Positions 17,292 to 26,224 of a DNA stretch of 64,000 bases are shown here, piece by piece (positions within the stretch are counted from its first letter, which is position 1; every line of letters starts with the position of its first letter). The notes under the pieces are model-generated. The model saw only the letters and a list, made by a program, of their open reading frames with translations. It did not search any database and was not told the origin of the DNA. Position numbers and translations under genes: made by a program. The stretch comes from Mucilaginibacter auburnensis (GTDB lineage: Bacteria > Bacteroidota > Bacteroidia > Sphingobacteriales > Sphingobacteriaceae). The stretch is taken from NCBI RefSeq assembly GCF_002797815.1, contig NZ_PGFJ01000001.1, positions 1,922,001 through 1,986,000 on the forward strand, in the 5' to 3' direction.

Positions 17292-20200
17292 TTAATGATG
17301 GTTAATATGTTCGGGTTGCGTTGTCTCTATAGGCATAACTGCCGGTTGAGGTTTCTTTTTGCCCATAGAAGCAAATATTACATACAAGCCCGGAATAATG
17401 AATAAACCGAATACAGTACCGAATAACATACCCCCTGCGGCAGCGGTTCCTATTGAACGGTTACCAACTGCACCTGCTCCGGTTGCTATACACAGCGGTA
17501 TCAAACCGGCTATGAACGCGAAGGAGGTCATGAGGATTGGACGCAAACGAGACGAGGCACCTTCTATGGCTGACTGTAACACCGTTGCGCCTTGCTTTTG
17601 GCGTTGTACCGCAAACTCAATAATAAGGATAGCGTTTTTACCTAATAAACCAATCAGCATTACTAAGGCCACCTGCGCGTAAATGTTGTTTTCGAGGCCA
17701 AGTATCTTCAGGAAGAAGAATGCTCCGAAAATACCTGTAGGCAATGAAAGTATAACCGGAAGCGGCAATAGGAAGCTTTCGTACTGAGCGCATAACAACA
17801 GGTATACAAATATTAGACATAGCAGGAATACGTACAAGGTTTGGTCTCCTGACAATATTTGCTCACGCGTCATACCAGACCACTGGAACACATATCCTTT
17901 GGGTAGCTCAGACGCTTTTTCTTCGATGGTCTTAATAGCGTCACCACTACTAAACCCAGCATCTGCATCGCCCGTAACCATTGCAGATGTGTACATGTTA
18001 AAACGGGTAACCTGTTCCGGACCTAACACTCGTTTCAACGTGATAAAGGTGGAGAATGGCACCATTTCGCCTTTATCATTCTTAATGGTTAAATGCAGCA
18101 GATCTTCCGGCTTGGCCCGGTATTCAGGAGAGGCTTGCACCATCACTTTATACATTTGTCCGAAACGAATAAAGTTAGAGGCGTAATAACTACCCATTAG
18201 CGTTTGCAAAGTAGACATGGCATCGTCAATGGTAATGCCTTTTTGTGCAGCCACAGCCTGGTCAATTGACACAAGGTACTGCGGGAATGTAGCGTTAAAG
18301 CTGCTTGATGTTCCAACAATTTGAGGAGTAGCATTAAGTTTTTCAACAAAGGCGTTGGTCACCTCGGCTTCTTTTACCAAATTGCCTGTACCACTTTTAT
18401 CTAATATCCTGAATTCAAAACCACTGGTGTTACCGAAACCCTGTACAGTAGGAGGAGGCAAGAATTGAATAGTTGCGTCTGAGATATTTTTGGTCTTTTT
18501 TTCAAGTAGGGCAATAATATCATTTACGTGCTCTTTGCGGTCGTCCCATGCTTTAAGGTTGATCATACCCATACCATAAGAAGCACCGGCGGTATTGTTT
18601 ACCAAACTGAAACCAGCCAAGGTTGACATGGATTCAACCGCTTCTAATGATTTAGCCTGCTCATAGATGGCTGAAAGTACGTTTTCGGTACGTTCAACCG
18701 TAGCGCCAGGAGGCGTAGTAACGTTCACATAGATAACGCCCTGGTCCTCTGTAGGGATAAAGCCTGTTGGAAGTATTGCGTTAACGCCCCAGGTTGCAAC
18801 AAAGAAAAAGGCTAATATACCTATAGTAAGACCTTTACGGCCTGCAATTTTAGCCGTAAAGCTGGTGTAGCGATTACCAACAGCGTCATACCCGGCATTA
18901 AATTTGTCAAAAAACCGACCCAACGCTCCTTTATGCGCAGCAGGGTTGTGGGGTTTTAGCATAAGGGCGCAAAGGGCCGGTGTTAAGGTTACAGCGTTAA
19001 TGCCTGATATTACGATGGAGAACGCCAGTGTTAATGAAAATTGGCGGTAGAATACACCAACCGGTCCCGACATGAACGCCACAGGAACAAATACTGCCGA
19101 CATAACCAGTGTTATGGCAACTATGGCACCGCTAATATCTTTCATGGCAGCAATGGTGGCATCCATGGGGGACAGGTGTTCTTCAGTCATTTTTACGTGT
19201 ACGGCCTCTACCACAACTATGGCGTTATCCACCACAATACCTATGGCCAGTACCAGCGCAAATAATGTTAACAGGTTGATAGAGAAGCCCAATGCCTGCA
19301 TACAAAACAATGTTCCAATAAGCGCAACAGGTACGGCTAAAGCTGATATTAAGGTTGAACGGAAATCCTGGAGGAAGAGATAAACCACAACAAACACTAA
19401 TAAAAAGGCTTCAACCAGCGTACGCAATACCTCATGTATAGAGGCATCCAAAAAGCGGGAAACATCATAATTAACATTATATCCCATTCCCTTAGGGAAC
19501 TGCGTTGCTTTAAGTTCGGCCATGCGGCTTTTGATGTTGGTAATAACCTCACGCGCGTTTGAACCCGGACGCTGTTTGATCATGATAGAGGCGGATGGCC
19601 TGCCATCAGTTTTAGACACCATGCCATAATTTAATGAGCCAAACTCAACATCAGCAATTTCGCGGAGCTTTAATACAGCTCCGGTAGCATCGGCCCTAAT
19701 CACAATATTTTTGTATTCTTCCGGTTCAAAAAACTTACCCGGGTAGCGTAATACGTATTGCAAAAGTTGGGGCGATTTATCAGAACTTACACCTGTTTTA
19801 CCTGGTGCCGCTTCCACGTTTTGTGCCCTGATGGCTTTGATCACATCATCGGTCGACACATGATAAGAACTCATGCGATCGGGTTTTAACCAAACACGCA
19901 TGGCATATTCTTTAGCGCCTAAAATTTCGGCATAACCAACACCGTCAATACGCTTAAGCTCCTGCAGAACATTGATATCGGCAAAGTTGTAAATGAATTT
20001 TTCGTCAAGGTTGTCGTCCTCACTTATAATGTTGAGGTACATCAGCATACTGTTCACTTCCTTTTCGGTTTGAACACCTGCTTTTGTTACTTCCTCAGGT
20101 AACTCATCAAGGGTTTTTGAAACACGCCCCTGCACAATTACAGCCGCCTGATCGGGGTCAATTCCCACGGCAAAGTTTACTTCAATAATAGTTAAGCCAT

Positions 20201-20453
20201 CATTGGTACAAACGGTTGACATGTAAGTCATACCCGGCACACCATTAATGGAACGCTCCAACGGGGTGGCTACTGCTTTGGCACACACCTCGGCGTTGGC
20301 ACCGGTATAGTTGGCCGTAACGGTAACAGTAGGAGGAGCAATATCAGGAAATTGCGTAATGGGTAGCTGTAATAAAGCCAGTATGCCCACTAAAACAATT
20401 AACAAGGAGATTACAAGCGACAACACCGGCCGCCTGATGAACATTTCGAACAT
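17292..20453 (-). CDS. RND efflux pump inner-membrane protein (HAE1 family)
   Basis: A 1053-residue AcrB-like proton-driven exporter with 12 membrane helices and two large periplasmic loops. Recognisable family segments are FIRRPVLSLVISLLIVLVG at the N-terminus, the TM4 motif GIVVDNAIVVVE (D409, N410), and GLLGKNAILIIEF in TM10 containing the conserved lysine. AcrB and the second pump in this window have two adjacent aspartates in TM4. Here the second is asparagine, so the proton relay is not canonical. It lies between an adaptor gene (61 bp upstream) and an outer-membrane factor (7 bp downstream). HAE1 pumps export hydrophobic and amphiphilic compounds. The specific substrate is unknown. Confidence 0.94.
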   Translation of the reverse strand: MFEMFIRRPVLSLVISLLIVLVGILALLQLPITQFPDIAPPTVTVTANYTGANAEVCAKAVATPLERSINGVPGMTYMSTVCTNDGLTIIEVNFAVGIDPDQAAVIVQGRVSKTLDELPEEVTKAGVQTEKEVNSMLMYLNIISEDDNLDEKFIYNFADINVLQELKRIDGVGYAEILGAKEYAMRVWLKPDRMSSYHVSTDDVIKAIRAQNVEAAPGKTGVSSDKSPQLLQYVLRYPGKFFEPEEYKNIVIRADATGAVLKLREIADVEFGSLNYGMVSKTDGRPSASIMIKQRPGSNAREVITNIKSRMAELKATQFPKGMGYNVNYDVSRFLDASIHEVLRTLVEAFLLVFVVVYLFLQDFRSTLISALAVPVALIGTLFCMQALGFSINLLTLFALVLAIGIVVDNAIVVVEAVHVKMTEEHLSPMDATIAAMKDISGAIVAITLVMSAVFVPVAFMSGPVGVFYRQFSLTLAFSIVISGINAVTLTPALCALMLKPHNPAAHKGALGRFFDKFNAGYDAVGNRYTSFTAKIAGRKGLTIGILAFFFVATWGVNAILPTGFIPTEDQGVIYVNVTTPPGATVERTENVLSAIYEQAKSLEAVESMSTLAGFSLVNNTAGASYGMGMINLKAWDDRKEHVNDIIALLEKKTKNISDATIQFLPPPTVQGFGNTSGFEFRILDKSGTGNLVKEAEVTNAFVEKLNATPQIVGTSSSFNATFPQYLVSIDQAVAAQKGITIDDAMSTLQTLMGSYYASNFIRFGQMYKVMVQASPEYRAKPEDLLHLTIKNDKGEMVPFSTFITLKRVLGPEQVTRFNMYTSAMVTGDADAGFSSGDAIKTIEEKASELPKGYVFQWSGMTREQILSGDQTLYVFLLCLIFVYLLLCAQYESFLLPLPVILSLPTGIFGAFFFLKILGLENNIYAQVALVMLIGLLGKNAILIIEFAVQRQKQGATVLQSAIEGASSRLRPILMTSFAFIAGLIPLCIATGAGAVGNRSIGTAAAGGMLFGTVFGLFIIPGLYVIFASMGKKKPQPAVMPIETTQPEHINHH

Positions 20454-20514
20454 AGTAGTACGTTAGATAAAAATAAAAGATCTGGCAGCCCGCAGCTTAG
20501 CGGCGAGCCGTTAC

Positions 20515-21654
20515 TTATTTCATAGCCAGTTTTTTTCCTGCCGAAGCATCAACAGGTTTTATAACCATGCCATCGCGCGCATTTTGAGTGCCTTCATACA
20601 CAATTTTGTCACCGTGTTTTAAACCGCCATCTTTCACCACATAATAATGGGCAAGGCGGGTTACAGGCGCAATACTTTGCATGTGTAACATGTTGTTTTT
20701 ATCTACCACGTATACGTAGCTTTTATCCTGTACATCAAATACCGATTGCTGAGGAACCAGTAAAACAGAATCTACGTTGTTAGAAATATACAGTTTACCT
20801 GTAGCGCCATGGCGTAACAGTTTATTGGGGTTGGGGAATTTTGCCCTGAAATCTATTGAGCCGGTTGATTGCTCTATCTGGCCTTCAATGGTCTCTATTT
20901 TTCCGGGATGCTGGTAAGCGCTGCCATCAGACAAGACCAACTTTACGTTAGGGTCTGACACTTTTTTTCTTTCTGCACGCTGATATCTTAAATACTCATT
21001 TTCAGGAAAGCTGAAGTAGGCATACATCTCAGAAATGTCAGAAACATCCGTCAGTAAAGTTCCCTCATCTATCAAACTACCTGCTTTAAGGGGAATGCGG
21101 TCAACTATGCCATCAAACGGAGCGCGTATGCTGGTGTAAGCCAAATGGTTTTCCGCGCTCTGTACTGCAGAGCGCGCTTCTTCAATAGCGGCTTTGTCTG
21201 CGTTTTGTTTAGAGTAGGCCAGTTCAAGTTCTGATTTTGAGATAACCTTTTTATCTACTAACAACTTAATGCGTTCTACCTCAACTTCCGAAGAACGGGC
21301 GGCGGCAATAGCGCTACTTAATGAGGCTTTTGCTTTGCTTAGCATAACGCGATACTCTTCGTCGCTTATTTTAAAAAGAAGCTGTCCTTTTGTAACAGGT
21401 TTGCCTTCATCAACATAAATTTTTTCAAGAAAGCCTTTTACCCGGGCACGTATCTCTACGTTTCTAACAGCCTGTATATCGGCCACATAAGGGGTTTGTA
21501 AAACGGTATCTTTTGCGGTAAGGGTTATTACCGGTAATTGTTCAATAGTTTGTTTTGGTTCTTCGTTATCCTGACTATTAGCTGTACAGCCTGTTATATA
21601 AACAGGTAATGCAATAACCAACAGCCATATATAAACAGATCTTTTAGTTGCCAT
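20515..21654 (-). CDS. RND efflux periplasmic adaptor (membrane fusion protein)
   Basis: A 379-residue AcrA-type lipoprotein adaptor. The lipobox PVYITGC gives the lipidated cysteine at C23. A lipoyl/barrel-sandwich half (VEIRARVKGFLEKIYVDEG) is followed by a coiled-coil hairpin (about 95-165, KAKASLSSAIAAAR onward) and the second half-motif AYTSIRAPFDGIVDRIPLKA. The beta-barrel and membrane-proximal domains follow. It bridges the RND pump and outer-membrane factor encoded just downstream. It is the first clearly assigned gene of the operon, although a small exported protein at 21749 may precede it in the transcript. Confidence 0.93.
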   Translation of the reverse strand: MATKRSVYIWLLVIALPVYITGCTANSQDNEEPKQTIEQLPVITLTAKDTVLQTPYVADIQAVRNVEIRARVKGFLEKIYVDEGKPVTKGQLLFKISDEEYRVMLSKAKASLSSAIAAARSSEVEVERIKLLVDKKVISKSELELAYSKQNADKAAIEEARSAVQSAENHLAYTSIRAPFDGIVDRIPLKAGSLIDEGTLLTDVSDISEMYAYFSFPENEYLRYQRAERKKVSDPNVKLVLSDGSAYQHPGKIETIEGQIEQSTGSIDFRAKFPNPNKLLRHGATGKLYISNNVDSVLLVPQQSVFDVQDKSYVYVVDKNNMLHMQSIAPVTRLAHYYVVKDGGLKHGDKIVYEGTQNARDGMVIKPVDASAGKKLAMK

Positions 21655-21748
21655 GATTTTTATATTATGCGTAGTGTAGTTTGATGTCGATTTATAGTGA
21701 CATCTGATAGAAAGAACGCGGATGCGTTAGCAGAATAATTATGGCAGA

Positions 21749-22144
21749 TCAGAAAGGACTTAGCCGGAATAGAAAGTTATAATAGCTTGGTAAAAAATGA
21801 CTTACAGTATTATATTTTCCTATATAGAGCTTTATAGTTGTAGGAACGTTCTCGAAACAGAAGGTTGCAATTTGGGTTGGCACCATTGTCGCGGCAATGG
21901 TAACACGGTTAACCAAAAAATGGTTACGGTATTTTATTTTATGACTGTCGCCTTGAGGAGCTTCGTCAGCATCATCAAAAAGAAAATGGGCAGCTGAGCA
22001 AAACAGCGAACTCATTTCAACCAAATTCTCCTGCGATTCGTCTGAATAATTAGCATTTAATGCTAAACTGGTAGGCACCTGAAACCATATAACTGAATTG
22101 ATCAGCCATATGCACATCACTATATTTGCCCATCTCTTTAGCAT
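21749..22144 (-). CDS. Small exported protein of unknown function upstream of the efflux operon
   Basis: A 131-residue open frame with ATG at 22144, a hydrophobic N-terminus (WANIVMCIWLINSVIWF) and a C-terminus of alternating aromatic residues ending LPSYYNFLFRLSPF. The middle is acidic and contains FDDADEAP. I do not recognise a family. Small proteins with this kind of aromatic-F ending occur before RND operons in Sphingobacteriaceae, as far as I recall, so it may be an operon member. It ends 94 bp before the adaptor gene. It could still be a spurious frame in AT-rich DNA, so confidence is moderate. Confidence 0.5.
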   Translation of the reverse strand: MLKRWANIVMCIWLINSVIWFQVPTSLALNANYSDESQENLVEMSSLFCSAAHFLFDDADEAPQGDSHKIKYRNHFLVNRVTIAATMVPTQIATFCFENVPTTIKLYIGKYNTVSHFLPSYYNFLFRLSPF

Positions 22145-22333
22145 ATCTGCGAATTTAATGATTAAAAAATTAAAAAATGAAAGCAGTTGTAGACAAAATG
22201 ATATTATTTTGACGTTTGTAATACAAATTTTATAATTAATGATAAGACATATGTAAACTTATGTTTGGATATCAAATTATTTTTAAAAATATCAAAACTT
22301 TAAAAAAACAATTTTCATATTTGTCCCAATAAA

Positions 22334-22387
22334 ATGATGGTCAAAACATTAAACATTAACTGGTGGTGGCTTAACGAGAAATCGTAG
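22334..22387 (+). CDS. trpL: trp operon leader peptide with three tandem Trp codons
   Basis: A 17-codon open frame, too short for ordinary gene finders: MMVKTLNINWWWLNEKS followed by TAG at 22385. The three consecutive TGG codons are at 22361-22369. It ends 97 bp before trpD and is followed at once by mutually exclusive RNA hairpins (see 22388-22450). Three Trp in 17 residues directly before trp genes is the signature of ribosome-mediated attenuation: a ribosome stalled on Trp codons when charged tRNA-Trp is scarce lets the antiterminator form. A second in-frame ATG follows the first. A weak -7-like element, CATATTTG, lies at 22316-22323, so the leader mRNA would be very short at its 5' end. 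Confidence 0.85.
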   Translation: MMVKTLNINWWWLNEKS

Positions 22388-22450
22388 GGCAAGCCCGTGT
22401 TATATTATATATTATACGCTAAAGGGTTGCCAGTTCGGTAACCCTTTTTT
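22388..22450 (+). promoter_or_regulatory. trp attenuator: antiterminator and terminator hairpins
   Basis: Segment 2, GGCAAGCCC (22388-22396), begins directly after the leader peptide stop. It can pair with segment 3, GGGTTGCC (22424-22431), through 8 bp with one bulged G. Segment 3 also pairs with segment 4: A22421-C22431 pairs with G22437-T22447 over 11 bp with a single G-T wobble and a 5-nt loop, followed by T up to 22450, a standard intrinsic terminator. The two pairings exclude each other. A ribosome that reaches the leader stop covers segment 2 and allows termination, while one stalled on the Trp codons leaves segment 2 free and favours read-through into trpD. Confidence 0.85.
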
Positions 22451-22484
22451 GTTTTAAGATCATTTTAATTACTCTGGTTAATTT

Positions 22485-23474
22485 ATGAAGCAAATATTAA
22501 ATCACCTTTTTGAAAACAAGTCGTTTACAAAAGAGCAGGCGCAAGAAATTTTAACGGCTATTTCGACAGGCAAATACAACAGCTCGCAAATTGCAGCTTT
22601 CATGACTGCTTACTGCATGCGCAATATAACTGTAAATGAGTTAGAAGGCTTTAGGGATGCGATGCTTGACCTTTGTTTGCCTGTTGATTTGGGTGGTGTA
22701 GAAGCTATAGACCTTTGTGGAACCGGTGGTGACGGTAAGGATACATTTAATATTTCAACATTGGCATCATTTGTGGTTGCCGGTGCAGGCTACAAAGTAG
22801 CCAAACATGGTAATTATGGCGTGTCGTCAGGCTGCGGCTCATCAAATGTAATGGAGTATTTGGGATATAGCTTTACCAGCGATATTGATACTTTAAAAAG
22901 AAGCATTGATACCGCCAATATTTGCTTTTTGCATGCTCCGCTGTTTCACCCGGCAATGAAAACAGTGGCCCCCATAAGGCGCGAACTGGGTGTAAAAACT
23001 TTTTTTAATATGTTGGGGCCTATGGTTAATCCGGCGCAGCCAAAAAATCAGTTGGTTGGGGTTTATAATTTGGAGCTCGCGCGCATGTACGCTTACCTGT
23101 ATCAGCGCTCCGACAGGAGCTATACCATATTAAACGCCATTGACGGTTATGATGAGGTATCATTAACCTGCGATTTTAAAACATTTTCTCCGGAAGGCGA
23201 GAAAATTTATTCGCCGGAGGGAATAGGCTTTACAAGAATCGACCCAATTGAGATAATAGGAGGCAGTACTGTTGATGAGTCTGCTGAGATCTTTACTACT
23301 GTGTTAAACGGCAACGGTACCGAAGCACAAAATAATGTTGTTTTGGTAAACGCGGCTTTGGCTATTAAAACAATAAAAAAGGGCAACACGTTTGGTGATT
23401 GTTTTTATGAAGCAGAAGAATCACTAATGCAACTCAAAGCCTTAAAGAGTTTTAAAACTTTGTTAGCGAACTAA
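22485..23474 (+). CDS. trpD: Anthranilate phosphoribosyltransferase
   Basis: A 329-residue enzyme that transfers phosphoribosyl from PRPP to anthranilate, the second committed step of tryptophan synthesis. The PRPP/Mg site motif CGTGGDGKDTFNIST (78-92) is intact. Further family blocks are KHGNYGVSSGCGSSN, HPAMKTVAPIRRELGVKTFF and LGPMVNPAQP. It is the first structural gene after the attenuator and is followed by trpF with 1 bp between stop and start. The usual neighbours trpE, trpG and trpC are not in this window, so anthranilate synthase and indole-glycerol-phosphate synthase are encoded elsewhere. Confidence 0.96.
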   Translation: MKQILNHLFENKSFTKEQAQEILTAISTGKYNSSQIAAFMTAYCMRNITVNELEGFRDAMLDLCLPVDLGGVEAIDLCGTGGDGKDTFNISTLASFVVAGAGYKVAKHGNYGVSSGCGSSNVMEYLGYSFTSDIDTLKRSIDTANICFLHAPLFHPAMKTVAPIRRELGVKTFFNMLGPMVNPAQPKNQLVGVYNLELARMYAYLYQRSDRSYTILNAIDGYDEVSLTCDFKTFSPEGEKIYSPEGIGFTRIDPIEIIGGSTVDESAEIFTTVLNGNGTEAQNNVVLVNAALAIKTIKKGNTFGDCFYEAEESLMQLKALKSFKTLLAN

Positions 23475-23475
23475 T

Positions 23476-24117
23476 ATGAAGATAAAGGTTTGTGGTTTAC
23501 GCGATGCGGATAACATAAAAGCTGTTGCAGCTTTAGCGCCTGATTTTATCGGTTTAATTTGCTACGAGCGCTCGCCACGATTTGTTTCGAATATTGATGC
23601 TACCGGGATTGATGCTTTACCTGACACTATTTTAAAGACGGGCGTTTTTGTAAACGAAAGTGCGGAGAATATTCAGCTATTAATAGATGACTATGGTCTT
23701 GATGCTATACAGCTACATGGTAAGGAAAGTGCCAATTTTGCAGCAGCATTCAAAAACAAAGTTGTAGTTTTAAAGGCTTTTGGGGTTGACGCAGGTTTTG
23801 ATTTTGAGCAACTGAAAGATTATGTCGGTAAGGTTGATTTTTTTCTGTTCGACACCAAAACAGCAGCGCATGGCGGCTCCGGAGAAACCTTTGATTGGCG
23901 CATGCTGAACAGCTATAATTTGAATGTTCCGTTTTTTTTAAGCGGAGGTTTGAGCATTGATAATCTTGACCAGATAGAAAAAATTAAACACCCGCAGTTT
24001 TACGGTATTGACGTGAACAGTCGCTTTGAAACCGCACTGGGAGTTAAAGACATAAAGAAATTGGAAAAGGCATTTGCCATTATAAAAAAATATACTAAAA
24101 ATGAAATACGGAGTTAA
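23476..24117 (+). CDS. trpF: Phosphoribosylanthranilate isomerase
   Basis: A 213-residue TIM-barrel enzyme that performs the Amadori rearrangement of phosphoribosylanthranilate to CdRP. The catalytic cysteine is C6 in KVCGLRD. The catalytic aspartate region is [19 protein letters not shown]. The phosphate-binding GG motif is [10 protein letters not shown], and [10 protein letters not shown] corresponds to the conserved DvsSgvE end. It is monofunctional, not fused to trpC. The gene overlaps trpB by 17 nt, which implies coupled translation. Confidence 0.95.
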   Translation: MKIKVCGLRDADNIKAVAALAPDFIGLICYERSPRFVSNIDATGIDALPDTILKTGVFVNESAENIQLLIDDYGLDAIQLHGKESANFAAAFKNKVVVLKAFGVDAGFDFEQLKDYVGKVDFFLFDTKTAAHGGSGETFDWRMLNSYNLNVPFFLSGGLSIDNLDQIEKIKHPQFYGIDVNSRFETALGVKDIKKLEKAFAIIKKYTKNEIRS

Positions 24118-25282
24118 CGAGCAGGGCTACTATGGCGATTTCGGTGGTGCCTACGTTCCCGAGATGCTTTACCCCAATGTGGAGGAGTTACGTCAGCAAT
24201 ATTTAAGCATACTTGACGACCCCGCCTTCAGGGCTGAGTTTGATAAACTGATGAAAGACTACGTTGGCAGGCCATCGCCTCTGTATTTCGCAAAACGATA
24301 TTCTGAGAGATATGGCGCTAACATCTTTCTTAAACGGGAGGACCTGAACCATACCGGTTCGCACAAAATAAATAATGCCATAGGGCAGATACTTTTGGCT
24401 AAGCGACTGGGCAAAAAGCGCATTATCGCAGAGACAGGCGCAGGTCAGCATGGTGTTGCAACGGCTACAGTTTGCGCTTTAATGGGTATAGAGTGCGTAG
24501 TTTACATGGGCGAGGTGGACATGGCCAGGCAGGCGCCAAACGTGTCGCGAATGAAGATGTTGGGCGCAAAAGTGGTTCCTGCAACTTCCGGCAGTAAAAC
24601 TTTAAAAGACGCAACCAACGAAGCGTTGCGCGACTGGATAGCCAACCCGGTTGATACACATTACATCATCGGCTCGGTAGTTGGGCCTTATCCTTACCCT
24701 GAGATGGTTGCTAAGTTTCAATCAATAATATCTTATGAGACTAAAAAGCAACTGCTGGAGCATACAGGTAATGAACTACCGCAGTACGTAATGGCCTGTG
24801 TAGGTGGGGGCAGCAATGCTATGGGCATGTTCTATCATTTTTTAGATGACGAGGATGTTAAGTTAATAGCTGTCGAGGCCGCGGGAAAAGGCGTGGACAG
24901 CGGCCATTCGGCTGCTACTACATTTTTGGGCAAAGAGGGCGTTTTGCATGGCAGTCGTACTATTTTAATGCAGACAGACGATGGGCAGGTGGTAGAACCA
25001 TATTCCATTTCGGCGGGATTAGACTATCCGGGTATTGGTCCTCAACATGCGCACCTCTATAAAATTAAGCGTGCGCAGTATGCCAGCGTTACTGATGACG
25101 AAGCACTGCAGGCGGGGTTACTGTGCTGCCAGTTAGAGGGCATTATCCCGGCCATTGAGTCGGCGCATGCTTTGGCACAGTTAGAGAAAATGCAATTTAA
25201 AGCCAACGATAACGTGGTGATCTGCCTGTCGGGTAGGGGAGACAAAGATCTGGATACTTATATTAAACACTTTGGATATTAG
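24101..25282 (+). CDS. trpB: Tryptophan synthase beta subunit
   Basis: A 393-residue PLP enzyme that condenses indole with serine. The Schiff-base lysine is K89 in [13 protein letters not shown], the catalytic glutamate E111 is in ETGAGQHG, and the phosphate-binding glycine loop GGGSNAMG is at 235-242. The N-terminus [12 protein letters not shown] and the short length are those of the TrpB1 type that works with TrpA. The ATG at 24101 lies inside the end of trpF. The gap to trpA is unusually long for this operon (101 bp) and is filled with inverted-repeat sequence. Confidence 0.96.
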   Translation: MKYGVNEQGYYGDFGGAYVPEMLYPNVEELRQQYLSILDDPAFRAEFDKLMKDYVGRPSPLYFAKRYSERYGANIFLKREDLNHTGSHKINNAIGQILLAKRLGKKRIIAETGAGQHGVATATVCALMGIECVVYMGEVDMARQAPNVSRMKMLGAKVVPATSGSKTLKDATNEALRDWIANPVDTHYIIGSVVGPYPYPEMVAKFQSIISYETKKQLLEHTGNELPQYVMACVGGGSNAMGMFYHFLDDEDVKLIAVEAAGKGVDSGHSAATTFLGKEGVLHGSRTILMQTDDGQVVEPYSISAGLDYPGIGPQHAHLYKIKRAQYASVTDDEALQAGLLCCQLEGIIPAIESAHALAQLEKMQFKANDNVVICLSGRGDKDLDTYIKHFGY

Positions 25283-25287
25283 TTAAG

Positions 25288-25366
25288 ACCATGGTCCATT
25301 GTCCATAGACCATGGCTTTACATTTAATTACCGATACAACTATGGGCTATGGTCCATTGACCATGT
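25288..25366. repeat. CCATGGTC/GACCATGG inverted-repeat cluster between trpB and trpA
   Basis: CCATGGTC (25289-25296) and GACCATGG (25308-25315) form an 8-bp inverted repeat with an 11-nt loop. A second unit, ATGGTC (25349-25354) with GACCAT (25359-25364), follows after about 30 bp. The unit GTCCAT recurs between them. It resembles short intergenic repeats of the TGGTCCATGG type that I recall from Sphingobacteriaceae. It sits between two co-transcribed genes, so it could form an intraoperonic hairpin. Confidence 0.65.
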
Positions 25367-25383
25367 GCACAAAAACAACGCAA

Positions 25384-26151
25384 ATGAATCGCTTAAATCA
25401 ACTCTTCAACGAGAAGAATAATAACCTTTTATCTATTTACTATACAGCTGGTTATCCCACTTTAAATGCTACGCTTGATATTGCGGAAGCGCTTGAAAAG
25501 GCCGGTGCAGATTTCCTGGAAGTTGGTTTCCCTTACTCAGATCCGGTAGCAGATGGCCCTACCATTCAACATAGTTCACAACAGGCGTTGGATAACGGCA
25601 TGACCTTAAATCTGTTGTTTGAGCAATTGGCTGACCTGCGTAAGCGGATAACTATCCCAATTTTACTGATGGGTTATGTTAATCCTATTGTGCAGTATGG
25701 CGTTGAGCGTTTCTGTAAAAAAGCGGCCGGAGTTGGGGTTGACGGCGTTATTGTACCCGATCTGCCGATGTATGAGTATGAGAGTATGTACGCGCTTTTT
25801 TTTAAAGACAATAACCTCAGTAATATCTTCCTGGTAACTCCGCAAACATCGCCGGAGCGTATACGTAAGATAGACGCTTTAAGCAACAGCTTTATTTACC
25901 TGTTATCTTCCTCGTCTATCACAGGGGGAAGCCTTAATGTGTCGGCTAATATTGAGGAATACTATCAGCGTGTTAAGGATATGCAGTTAAATAACCCTAC
26001 CATCATTGGCTTTGGTATTACAGATAAGGCTTCATTCAGCAAGGCTTGCGAGTATGCCAACGGCGCTATTGTAGGCAGTAAGTTTGTAAAATTGTTAGGG
26101 GAGGAGAACTATCTTGAAAAGATACCCAAATTTATACAAAGCATACGTTGA
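25384..26151 (+). CDS. trpA: Tryptophan synthase alpha subunit
   Basis: A 255-residue TIM-barrel enzyme that cleaves indole-3-glycerol phosphate to indole, which is channelled to TrpB. Catalytic residues are E46 in FLEVGFPYSDPVADGP and D57 in the same motif. Further conserved parts are IQHSSQQAL, VDGVIVPDLP and SITGG. I chose the ATG at 25384 because MNRLNQLFNE matches the family N-terminus. The frame is open back to 25312, but that stretch is translated repeat sequence and should not be included. Confidence 0.95.
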   Translation: MNRLNQLFNEKNNNLLSIYYTAGYPTLNATLDIAEALEKAGADFLEVGFPYSDPVADGPTIQHSSQQALDNGMTLNLLFEQLADLRKRITIPILLMGYVNPIVQYGVERFCKKAAGVGVDGVIVPDLPMYEYESMYALFFKDNNLSNIFLVTPQTSPERIRKIDALSNSFIYLLSSSSITGGSLNVSANIEEYYQRVKDMQLNNPTIIGFGITDKASFSKACEYANGAIVGSKFVKLLGEENYLEKIPKFIQSIR

Positions 26152-26224
26152 TGTGATGCGCTTTTGATCCGTTAGTTTGAGTAAATTTTGTGTTTCACCG
26201 TTACAAATAAAATAAGGAAATAAC

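Noticed and set aside
22388..22450. T-box or TRAP-type control of the trp operon
   Set aside because: No T-box sequence (TGG-ACCGCG type) and no series of GAG/TAG triplets is present, while the leader peptide and hairpin pairs explain the region fully.
25312..25383. A longer trpA starting at 25312
   Set aside because: The extra 24 codons are translated inverted-repeat sequence, while MNRLNQLFNE at 25384 matches the family N-terminus.
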